The notes under the pieces: model-generated
Seen by the model: the letters and a program-made list of their open reading frames with translations, nothing else
Database searches by the model: none
Told to the model about the DNA's origin: nothing
Position numbers and translations under genes: made by a program
NCBI GenBank assembly: GCA_938034165.1
Contig: CALHKP010000011.1
Coordinates: 1 to 64,000 of the forward strand
Source of the DNA: an uncultured Clostridia bacterium
Lineage (GTDB): Bacteria > Bacillota > Clostridia > Peptostreptococcales > Anaerovoracaceae
Reading direction: 5' to 3'
DNA length: 64,000 nucleotides
Part shown: positions 27,442 to 34,668 of the stretch, piece after piece
Numbering within the stretch: position 1 is the stretch's first letter
How the letters are laid out: every line of letters begins with the position of its first letter

Positions 27442-27777
27442 ATGAATGTTTATGATGAAGCTCACAAGCTTGCAAGAGCGGTAAAAGAATCCGGAGAATT
27501 TCAGCAGTATGATATGCTGAAGAAAAAAATCGACGAAACTCCTGAGCTTGCTGAAGTCTTGAAAGATTTTCAGGAAAAGCAGATAAAACTTCAGGCTAAG
27601 CAGATGATGGGTGAAGATGTGGGTGATATGAGCGCAGAAATTCAGAAGCTGGCAGCAGTTGTAATGGCAAATCCCCAGGCTGCGGAGTATCTTCAGGCTC
27701 AGATGAGATTTACTCTCATGATGAATGATGTATATAAGATATTAGCTGATGCAATAGGTATTGGCAATATCGGTTAA
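27442..27777 (+). CDS. YlbF/YmcA family protein
   Basis: This 111-residue helical protein has the family pattern of amphipathic helices (MNVYDEAHKLARAVKES, then EVLKDFQEKQIKLQAKQMMG, then LAAVVMANPQAAEYLQAQMRF). In Bacillus subtilis, YlbF and YmcA belong to the Ric (Y) complex, which binds RNase Y and affects biofilm and competence. Here a single member follows the RNase J gene by 14 nt, behind AAAGGAGA. The membership is supported by sequence; the RNA-decay role is inference. The promoter of efp lies in its 3' end. Confidence 0.85.
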   Translation: MNVYDEAHKLARAVKESGEFQQYDMLKKKIDETPELAEVLKDFQEKQIKLQAKQMMGEDVGDMSAEIQKLAAVVMANPQAAEYLQAQMRFTLMMNDVYKILADAIGIGNIG

Positions 27778-27789
27778 ATTTGGTATAAT
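27761..27789 (+). promoter_or_regulatory. Promoter of efp
   Basis: TTGGCA (27761-27766), 17 nt, and an extended -10 TGG-TATAAT (27784-27789) lie 45 nt before the efp start, overlapping the end of the YlbF-family gene. Confidence 0.75.
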
Positions 27790-27833
27790 GATTATATCTG
27801 AAAAAATATAAGCAAGAAAGCGAGAATAAAAAT

Positions 27834-28394
27834 ATGATTACAGCAGGTGATTTTAGAAAAGGTATTACTTTCGAAATTAATGGTGAGCCACATGTTGTTT
27901 TAGATTTCCAGCATGTAAAACCAGGTAAGGGTGCAGCATTTGTAAGAACTAAGTACAAGAACATTCTTAGTGGTGCAACAAGAGAAGAAGCGTTCAACCC
28001 TGATGACAAGTTCCCTAAGGCACACATCGAAACTAAGAACATGCAGTATCTCTACAATGATGGAGAACTCTACTACTTCATGGACATGGAAACTTATGAA
28101 CAGATTCCAATCGGACAGGATCAGGTAGAAGATGCTATCAAGTACCTGAGAGAAAACGACGAAGCAACAATCAAATTCTACAAAGGAAGTCCATTCCTTG
28201 TTGAAGCTCCAAACTTTGTTGACCTCGTAGTAACAGAAACTGAACCTGGAGTAAAAGGTAACACTGCAACTAACGTAACTAAGGCAGCTACAGTAGAAAC
28301 AGGTGCAGTAATTCAGGTTCCTATCTTCATTGAAGAAGGCGAAAAAATCCAGATTGACACAAGAACAGGTGACTATCTGGGAAGATCAAAATAG
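27834..28394 (+). CDS. efp: Translation elongation factor P
   Basis: This 186-residue EF-P relieves ribosomes stalled at polyproline. The KOW-like domain I contains [20 protein letters not shown] and the loop [12 protein letters not shown]. The Lys at the loop tip is the residue that carries 5-aminopentanol modification in Bacillus; EpmA-type beta-lysylation is unlikely in this clade. Domains II and III follow, with the signature ending [22 protein letters not shown]. Its own promoter fits high demand. Confidence 0.96.
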   Translation: MITAGDFRKGITFEINGEPHVVLDFQHVKPGKGAAFVRTKYKNILSGATREEAFNPDDKFPKAHIETKNMQYLYNDGELYYFMDMETYEQIPIGQDQVEDAIKYLRENDEATIKFYKGSPFLVEAPNFVDLVVTETEPGVKGNTATNVTKAATVETGAVIQVPIFIEEGEKIQIDTRTGDYLGRSK

Positions 28395-28413
28395 TTTTAT
28401 ATGATTTTTCTGA

Positions 28414-28437
28414 AGGGGGACGTGAGAGCGTCCCTCT
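28414..28437 (+). other. Stem-loop between efp and mltG
   Basis: AGGGGGACG (28414-28422) pairs with CGTCCCTCT (28429-28437) around TGAGAG, with one G-U pair. There is no U-run after it, so it is a poor terminator. It may be a processing or stability element 25 nt before mltG. Confidence 0.4.
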
Positions 28438-28462
28438 ATGAGATTATAGGAGTACTCAGATT

Positions 28463-29491
28463 ATGAAATCCAAAAAGAAGACAGCAATAATCGTTATAGC
28501 AGTTATACTGGTTCTGTGCATAGCAGGAGCATTTTTATATATAAGCAGCCTTGACAAGGCTCTTGACCCGGAAGCAAAAGATACTAAAGTTTTCACTATA
28601 GAATCGGGTCAGACCACATATGACATCGGAAACAATCTTGAGAAAGAGGGCTTAATCAAAAGCGCTTCCAAGTTCAGAATATATTCAAAGATAAAAGGCG
28701 TAGGCGCAAAATTTCAGGCTGGGGTATATGCAGTTTCACCATCCATGAAGCTTAGCGAAATTACAAATATGTTTGTAAGCGGCAAAGTAAGCACAGCAAC
28801 AATTACTATACCGGAAGGATATACAACTGTGCAGATTGCGAAGTCTCTCGAAGAGTCCGGAGTGGTAACTTATGATGAGTTTATGGAAGAAGTCAGAAAT
28901 GGCAAGTTCGACTTTGATTTTGTTCCGGCACCTAATGGTAGGGATGACAGACTGGAAGGATATTTGTATCCGGATACTTATTCGGTTCCTATGGATGCGG
29001 ATGCACATACAATCATAAAAATAATGCTTGGAACCTTTGACAAAAAATATAGAGAGGAAATAGAACCTCTTGCAAAGAAAAAGAATATGAGCATGAAAGA
29101 AGTTGTAACTGTTGCATCCCTTATCGAAAGAGAATGCAAAGTTGACAGCGAAAGAGAAAAGATTGCAAGCGTTATATATAACAGACTGGACAAGGGAATG
29201 GAACTTCAGCTCTGCTCAACTATCCAGTATCTGCTGGGTGAACCAAAGGAATTCCTTCTGTATTCAGACCTGGAAATTGATTCACCATACAACACTTACA
29301 AAAATGCGGGGCTTCCTCCGGGACCTATTGCAAGTCCGGGAATCGAATGTCTCAAAGCTGCTGTAGAGCCTGCAAATACAAAATATCTGTACTTTGTGCT
29401 GGATCCGAAACTTGACGGAAGTCACAGATTCTCGTCAGATGCAGAAAAATTTGAAAAGGACAAGGCCGCATATTCAAAGGCAATCAGCTAA
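28463..29491 (+). CDS. mltG: Endolytic murein transglycosylase MltG
   Basis: This 342-residue YceG-family enzyme cuts nascent glycan strands and sets their length. It has one N-terminal membrane helix (AIIVIAVILVLCIAGAFLYI), a LysM-like segment near 40-110, and the catalytic block VTVASLIERECKVDSEREKIASVIYNRL. The block contains the catalytic Glu (in IERE) and is followed by LQLCSTIQYLLG and the end motif PGPIASPGIECLKAAVEP. The family is usually 330-380 residues. It acts outside the membrane next to penicillin-binding proteins. Confidence 0.95.
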   Translation: MKSKKKTAIIVIAVILVLCIAGAFLYISSLDKALDPEAKDTKVFTIESGQTTYDIGNNLEKEGLIKSASKFRIYSKIKGVGAKFQAGVYAVSPSMKLSEITNMFVSGKVSTATITIPEGYTTVQIAKSLEESGVVTYDEFMEEVRNGKFDFDFVPAPNGRDDRLEGYLYPDTYSVPMDADAHTIIKIMLGTFDKKYREEIEPLAKKKNMSMKEVVTVASLIERECKVDSEREKIASVIYNRLDKGMELQLCSTIQYLLGEPKEFLLYSDLEIDSPYNTYKNAGLPPGPIASPGIECLKAAVEPANTKYLYFVLDPKLDGSHRFSSDAEKFEKDKAAYSKAIS

Positions 29492-29523
29492 ATAAATAAG
29501 AGATTGGAGATTTGTTCTATATA

Positions 29524-30198
29524 ATGGTTATTTTAAACGAAGAGGTAACAGCATTTATCAATCAGTATTATAAAAGTCCAAATGAGCAGCTGGCTGAAAT
29601 GAGAAGCTTTGCTGAGAAAGAGATTGTTCCGATAATACTGAAAGAAACAGAAATATATCTGAATACACTGCTGCCTTTGATTAAACCGAAAAAAATTCTT
29701 GAGGTAGGAACGGCTATCGGATATTCTGCAATTTATTTTGCTCTTATGTGTCCGGAGGCTGAAATTTTTACTATAGAAAAAAACGAAGAAGTATATAAAA
29801 CTGCCCTTGCTAATATAGAAGCAGCGGGACTGTCTGACAGAATTCATTGCTATCTGGGTGACGGTGAGGAGCAGATTGACAAGATAAGAGAAGAAGGCGA
29901 AGAGGGCTTTGATCTTGTTTTTCTGGATGCAGCAAAGAGTCACTACAGACGATTTATAGACAGCGCAATAAGAGTATGTGATGACAGAGCGGTGATCTTG
30001 TCTGACAACATTATGCAGCACGGAATGACTGCTGTTGAGGTATTTTTGCAGTACAGAAAGCACAGAACTAACATAAGACGTATGAGAGAATTCGTCGAAT
30101 ACATAAGCACGAATCCAAAGTTTGAGACTTCTGTGCTCAGTATAGGCGACGGAATTGCAGTAAGCATATATAATAAAGATTTACATGACAAGGAGTAA
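29524..30198 (+). CDS. SAM-dependent O-methyltransferase (TrmR/YrrM-like)
   Basis: This class I methyltransferase of about 224 residues belongs to the Methyltransf_3 family: KKILEVGTAIGYSAIYFALMCPEA (SAM site), then IFTIEKNEE, DLVFLDAAKSHYRRFID and DNIMQHG. In Bacillus subtilis the relative TrmR (YrrM) methylates 5-hydroxyuridine at tRNA position 34. The next gene here is a U32 protein of the TrhP kind, which supports that pathway: the U32 protein hydroxylates U34 and this enzyme methylates it. ATG 29524 is preferred over TTG 29512, which is too close to the GGAGA. Confidence 0.82.
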   Translation: MVILNEEVTAFINQYYKSPNEQLAEMRSFAEKEIVPIILKETEIYLNTLLPLIKPKKILEVGTAIGYSAIYFALMCPEAEIFTIEKNEEVYKTALANIEAAGLSDRIHCYLGDGEEQIDKIREEGEEGFDLVFLDAAKSHYRRFIDSAIRVCDDRAVILSDNIMQHGMTAVEVFLQYRKHRTNIRRMREFVEYISTNPKFETSVLSIGDGIAVSIYNKDLHDKE

Positions 30199-30199
30199 T

Positions 30200-31432
30200 A
30201 TGGATAAGAACAAATTTGAACTGCTGGCACCGGCAGGTGATCTGGAAAAACTGAAGATTGCACTGATTTATGGTGCAGACGCTGTATATTTCGGTGGAGA
30301 GATGTTCAGCCTTAGAGCAGGAGCGGGAAATTTTTCTTTCGACGAAATGAAGGAAGGTGTTAAATTTGCTCATGACATGGGCAAGAGATGTTATATGACA
30401 ATCAATATCTTTGCTCACAATGAGGACATTGAACCTCTCAAGAAATATCTGTCAACAATAAAAGAGCTTGGAATCGATGGATTTATCGTATCTGACCCGG
30501 GAATTATCGACCTGATTCAGGAGATTATTCCTGAGGCTGAGATTCATCTTTCAACTCAGGCAAATATGACAAACTACAGAACTGCTAATTTCTGGTACAA
30601 GATGGGAGTTAAGAGACTTGTTCTTGCAAGAGAGCTGACTTTCCCGGAAATCAGACAGATCAGAGAGAATATTCCTGAGGATATGGAACTTGAAGCCTTT
30701 GTTCATGGAGCAATGTGTATTTCATATTCCGGAAGATGTCTGCTGAGCAACTTTATGATTGAAAGGGATGCTAACAGAGGTATGTGCGCTCATCCATGCA
30801 GATGGAAATATTCGCTGGTAGAAGAAAAGAGACCGGGGGAATACTATCCTGTAGAAGAGGATGATAGAGGAACATATATCATGAACTCAAGAGACCTTTG
30901 CATGATTGAGCATATTCCTGAAATCGTAGAAAACGGAATCATGTCAGCAAAGATTGAAGGAAGGATGAAAAGTGTGTTCTATGTTGCAACTATCATTCAC
31001 GCATACAGAAAAGCTATTGATGCATATTTTGCAGATCCCGAAAATTATGTCTTCAAAGAAGAATGGATGAGAGAAGTAAAGAAGGTGAGCCACAGAGAGT
31101 TTACAACAGGTTTTTACTTCAAGAAACCTACAAACGAAGATCAGAACTATCAGACAAGCGCATATACAAGAGATTATTCATTTATAGGAAAAGTATTATC
31201 ATATGACGAAACTACAGGTTATGCTGTAGTTGAGCAGAGAAACAAGATGAATATAGGAGATACTATAGAAGTATTCGGACCTGACATTGAATTCTTTGAA
31301 CAGGAGCTGACTGAGATGTATGATTATGAGTCAGGAGAAGCTGTATCAAGTGCGCCTCATCCACAGCAGATTCTCAAGATGAAGATGGCTCAGCCAGTAA
31401 AAGAAAACTATATTCTGAGAAAACAAAAGTAA
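30200..31432 (+). CDS. U32 family protein, probable tRNA 5-hydroxyuridine synthesis factor TrhP
   Basis: This 410-residue U32 peptidase family protein has the N-terminal ELLAPAGDLEKLKIALIYGADAVYFGG, the family signature around EAFVHGAMCISYSGRCLLSN, and a Cys-rich segment, MCAHPCRWKY. U32 members were named collagenases, but several are RNA hydroxylation factors that use prephenate and iron-sulphur chemistry. The adjacent methyltransferase favours TrhP (tRNA U34 hydroxylation). ATG 30200 follows AAGGAGTAAT, where the AGGAG overlaps the stop of the methyltransferase; a start at 30185 has no ribosome binding site. Confidence 0.85.
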   Translation: MDKNKFELLAPAGDLEKLKIALIYGADAVYFGGEMFSLRAGAGNFSFDEMKEGVKFAHDMGKRCYMTINIFAHNEDIEPLKKYLSTIKELGIDGFIVSDPGIIDLIQEIIPEAEIHLSTQANMTNYRTANFWYKMGVKRLVLARELTFPEIRQIRENIPEDMELEAFVHGAMCISYSGRCLLSNFMIERDANRGMCAHPCRWKYSLVEEKRPGEYYPVEEDDRGTYIMNSRDLCMIEHIPEIVENGIMSAKIEGRMKSVFYVATIIHAYRKAIDAYFADPENYVFKEEWMREVKKVSHREFTTGFYFKKPTNEDQNYQTSAYTRDYSFIGKVLSYDETTGYAVVEQRNKMNIGDTIEVFGPDIEFFEQELTEMYDYESGEAVSSAPHPQQILKMKMAQPVKENYILRKQK

Positions 31433-31451
31433 AGAAAGTTAGGAGGACATA

Positions 31452-32741
31452 ATGATTTCCGACACGGATATGGTGCCTATATATGTTATGATTGTACTTT
31501 TGTTGATATTTATCAACGCAATCGTTGTATTATCAAATACGGCACTGAACAATGTAAACGAAAACAAAGTGAACCAGCTCTTGAATGTAGAAAAAAATCC
31601 GGGAGCAAAGAGGGTAATTGAACTGCTGGAGAAGCCTTTTAAGTACAAGTACACTAACAGGCTTTTGAATTACATATTTCTGATTGCAGGAATTACGATT
31701 ACGATAGAATTGCCATACAATGATGCACTGTCAGCAGTGGTATTTCTTCTTGTGGCATCTTCTTTCGGTGAGCTTTTTCCAAGAAAAATTGCAATTCATC
31801 ACAGCGAAAGTATTTCAATAAAGCTTTCGGGTTTGCAGAAATTTTTCAATGCTCTGTTCACACCTTTTGTATTTCTTATGACATTTGTGACAGATATTTT
31901 TCTGAGACTGTTCAGACAGGAAACCAAGATTGAGATTTCCAAATACTCAGAGGACGAGGTAATGTCAATGCTTGAGGCCGGTCAACAGAGGGGAGAAATC
32001 AAAGAAGAAGGCAAGAAGATGATTAACAGTATCTTTGCCTTTGACGATGAGCTGGCATATGAGATTATGACTCCGAGAACGGATGTATTCCTAATTGATA
32101 TAAATGATCCGCCGGAAGAGTACATAGACGAACTTATGGAGCTGCGTTACTCGAGAATTCCGGTTTGTGAAGACGAATCCGACAATATCATCGGTATTCT
32201 TCATATCAAGGATTACCTGATAAAAGCAAGAAATGACGGATTTGACAATGTGGATATCAGATCAATTCTGAGAAAGCCTTATCTTGTTCCTGAAACAAAG
32301 AATATAGACTCTTTGTTCTTTGAACTTCAGAAAGAAAGACAGCATATTGCAATTCTGATTGATGAATACGGCGGATTCAGCGGTATCGTTACTATGGAAG
32401 ATATTATCGAAGAGGTCATGGGTGAAATCGACGACGAATATGATGAAGAAGAGGTTATCATCAAGAAAATCGACGATAACAACTATTATGTAAACGGAAA
32501 AGTATATCTGAGTGACCTTAATGAAGAGATAGGAACAAACTTTGAATCCGAAAACAGCGAGACTATCGGAGGATTCATCATTGATCTCCTTGGGGAAATA
32601 CCTGAGGAAAATGACAATGGCAGAATCGTCAAGTTTGATAACTGTATATTTACTATTCTTTCTGTCAAAGAGCGTCGTATAGAAATGCTCAAACTGGAAA
32701 TAAAGCAGGAAGTTGAAGAAGTAGATGAAAACGAAGAATAG
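31452..32741 (+). CDS. CNNM/CorC-family membrane protein with CBS domains
   Basis: This 429-residue protein has an N-terminal CNNM (DUF21) membrane domain of three to four helices (YVMIVLLLIFINAIVVLSNTAL, SAVVFLLVASSFGELFPR), a CBS pair at about 195-325 (AYEIMTPRTDVFLIDI, YSRIPVCEDESDNIIGILHIKDYL, GFSGIVTMEDIIEEVMGEI), and a C-terminal CorC/HlyC domain. Older annotation calls these hemolysins; relatives are linked to magnesium or cobalt export. The ribosome binding site is AGGAGG. No partner gene suggests the ion. Confidence 0.87.
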   Translation: MISDTDMVPIYVMIVLLLIFINAIVVLSNTALNNVNENKVNQLLNVEKNPGAKRVIELLEKPFKYKYTNRLLNYIFLIAGITITIELPYNDALSAVVFLLVASSFGELFPRKIAIHHSESISIKLSGLQKFFNALFTPFVFLMTFVTDIFLRLFRQETKIEISKYSEDEVMSMLEAGQQRGEIKEEGKKMINSIFAFDDELAYEIMTPRTDVFLIDINDPPEEYIDELMELRYSRIPVCEDESDNIIGILHIKDYLIKARNDGFDNVDIRSILRKPYLVPETKNIDSLFFELQKERQHIAILIDEYGGFSGIVTMEDIIEEVMGEIDDEYDEEEVIIKKIDDNNYYVNGKVYLSDLNEEIGTNFESENSETIGGFIIDLLGEIPEENDNGRIVKFDNCIFTILSVKERRIEMLKLEIKQEVEEVDENEE

Positions 32742-32784
32742 GAATTCCCCAAAGGGTAATTAGTCTGTTGAAAGGAGCTGGATT

Positions 32785-33495
32785 ATGGCCAAAAATCATG
32801 AAGGTTTTGAATGCACCTGGGATGAATTCTATGAGATGTTTTTTGCTTTGGCTGACAAGAAAAAGCCTGCGCTGCTTCAGTTTCTTACGGAGCCTGGACC
32901 GGCAGGCGAGGTTGCTGATATTATCAGCAACCTGCAGGATATAGATATGAAAGCTGCAAACAGGTTGCTCAAGATGGCAGTGGATGCAAAGCTTGTATTT
33001 GCTGCGATAGATATAGGATATCTATATGGATGTGATAATGAACTGTTTATCAGAGCCGTCAGAAATTCTGAAAAGTCATTTACGGAAGATGACATAGAAG
33101 AGTTATACGGAGTTGGCCTTGAAGGGGAATTCCTTATAGACTTGTGCAGAGAATATAATATCGAGATTCCGGAGGATCTTCGCGCAGATTATTTAGAAGA
33201 TGATTTTGATGAAGAAGATGAGGATGATTTCGAAGAGGACTTTGAGGAAGATTTTGATAATGATTTTGAAGAGGATTTGGATGATGACTATGAGCCTGAG
33301 GAATACTTTGGAGGAATACCTGAATCCGGATTTGATTCTGCAAAAGCCCCTAAGAAGCATCCGGGCAAATGTGACAGAAACTGCGCTGAGTGTCCGCCTC
33401 ATTACGGATATAGATATGGACGCTGGTATTACGGGCATGATCATACACATGGCTGTGAATTTGGCGGAAACCGCGGCAGCGGACAGATGGATTAG
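32785..33495 (+). CDS. Unrecognised protein with acidic repeat region and Cys/His-rich tail
   Basis: I do not recognise this 236-residue protein. Residues 1-137 look globular and helical (LLQFLTEPGPAGEVADIISN, AANRLLKMAVDAKLVFAAID). Residues about 138-173 are nearly all Asp, Glu and Phe in short repeats (DDFEEDFEED). The tail has C196, C200, C203 and H206, then H218, H220, H222 and C224, spaced like one or two metal sites. GAAAGGAGCTGG precedes ATG 32785. It ends at a strong terminator just before the CRISPR locus. It could be a metal-binding or chaperone-like protein; no function is claimed. Its base composition is like the housekeeping side, not the cas side. Confidence 0.75.
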   Translation: MAKNHEGFECTWDEFYEMFFALADKKKPALLQFLTEPGPAGEVADIISNLQDIDMKAANRLLKMAVDAKLVFAAIDIGYLYGCDNELFIRAVRNSEKSFTEDDIEELYGVGLEGEFLIDLCREYNIEIPEDLRADYLEDDFDEEDEDDFEEDFEEDFDNDFEEDLDDDYEPEEYFGGIPESGFDSAKAPKKHPGKCDRNCAECPPHYGYRYGRWYYGHDHTHGCEFGGNRGSGQMD

Positions 33496-33523
33496 AATTT
33501 TAAATTAAAGATGAGTGAGATAT

Positions 33524-33562
33524 GGCATAGATTGCAAATTTTGTGATCTATGTCTTTTTTTA
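33524..33562 (+). terminator. Terminator between the acidic protein gene and the CRISPR locus
   Basis: GGCATAGAT (33524-33532) pairs with ATCTATGTC (33546-33554), with an inner CAA/TTG pair, followed by TTTTTTT. It isolates the cas operon from upstream transcription. Confidence 0.88.
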
Positions 33563-33860
33563 TAATCTATTTGACGAATGTGTGTAGTAAATAACTATGC
33601 CGGCAAAACTGAGTTTTAAGATAAATAGTAAGCGATTAAAAAGGCAAAAAGAGTCAATTTTCTCCGCTTTAGTAACTTTTTCATATATAACCCATTTTTC
33701 AGGAAGACAAAAGCATAAAATACAAGTATAATAAAGTTAAAAGTATTAGTAAGATGTTAAGCAACGTACTAATTTGAATTTCATGTGTAGAGCTAGGAAG
33801 TTGATTTGAATCCTAAAAATAGATAAACTTATAGTAAAATAGTAGCAGAATGGAGAAAAT
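33563..33860 (+). other. AT-rich intergenic region before cas6
   Basis: No gene is seen in these 298 nt. A possible promoter (AAGACA, 17 nt, TATAAT at 33727-33732) and a better one at 33806-33835 are present. An imperfect dyad lies between them: ATTAGTA (33745-33751) and TACTAAT (33767-33773), with GTT/AAC inside, which could be an operator. The region is clearly more AT-rich than the genes to its left. Confidence 0.5.
33806..33835 (+). promoter_or_regulatory. Putative promoter of the type III-A cas operon
   Basis: TTGAAT (33806-33811), an 18-nt spacer and TATAGT (33830-33835) lie 26 nt before the cas6 ATG, allowing a very short leader. Confidence 0.45.
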
Positions 33861-34604
33861 ATGTTATCAGATTTAAAAATTAATATAGAAAAACAGGAAG
33901 GTATTAATTTTAATATGGGATCAATTATGCAAGGCGTATTGATGGAGCATATAGATACGGAATACGCCCAACTACTTCATAATTTGGTAGTTAATCCGTA
34001 TTCGCAGTATATAACATATGGGAAAGGCAATACTGTAGAGTGGCATATTAAGACTCTTACAAAAGAAGCTGAAATAAACATTATAAAGCCTCTCATGTGC
34101 AATATTGGAAACTCGATAGAAATAAAACATAAAGGAATAAAATTAACTATTATTAATAAAGGAATAGAAAAAATGACAGAGGATGAACTTATGAGCAGTA
34201 CTTATTTTGCAGAGTGCAGCCCATACATAAATATTTCATTTATTACACCGACTGCATTTAAATCTAGCGGAAAATATCAGTTCTATCCTACTGTACAGCA
34301 TATTTTCCAGAGCCTTATAAATAAGTATGATGCATGCTCAGGTGATGCGCCTATATATTCCTCAGAATTTATGAATGAAATAAATAATAATGTTAGTATT
34401 ATAGGCTATAACTTACGGAGCACTATGTATCATTTGGAAGGAATAAGGATACCTGCATTTAAAGGAAATATAACATTAAAAGTAAAAGGTTCACAGATGT
34501 TCAAAAATCTAATGCATATGCTTGTACAATTTGGTGAGTATTCGGGTATTGGAATTAAAACGGCAATGGGTATGGGGGCAATGAAGATGAGAAAAGATAG
34601 TTAA
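33861..34604 (+). CDS. cas6: CRISPR-associated endoribonuclease Cas6
   Basis: Cas6 cuts the long CRISPR transcript inside each repeat, leaving an 8-nt 5' handle. This 247-residue protein shows FITPTAFKSSGKYQFYPTVQHIFQSLINKY-like family segments in its middle and the glycine-rich C-terminal loop of RAMP folds, GEYSGIGIKTAMGMGAMKM (about residues 223-241). The start follows AATGGAGAAAAT. Its expected substrate, a TCCCC-ATCA-GGGGA hairpin followed by ACGGAAAC, is present in the array downstream. It is the first gene of the cas operon. Confidence 0.92.
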   Translation: MLSDLKINIEKQEGINFNMGSIMQGVLMEHIDTEYAQLLHNLVVNPYSQYITYGKGNTVEWHIKTLTKEAEINIIKPLMCNIGNSIEIKHKGIKLTIINKGIEKMTEDELMSSTYFAECSPYINISFITPTAFKSSGKYQFYPTVQHIFQSLINKYDACSGDAPIYSSEFMNEINNNVSIIGYNLRSTMYHLEGIRIPAFKGNITLKVKGSQMFKNLMHMLVQFGEYSGIGIKTAMGMGAMKMRKDS

Positions 34605-34668
34605 AAGTAAAGTAGCACTTTTAAATTGTATAGTTTATCTTTGTATAAGTTAAGAGAGGAGTGATTTT

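Noticed and set aside
33571..33600. TTGACG at 33571 as a cas promoter.
   Set aside because: No acceptable -10 hexamer lies at 16-18 nt, and better candidates exist at 33704-33732 and 33806-33835.
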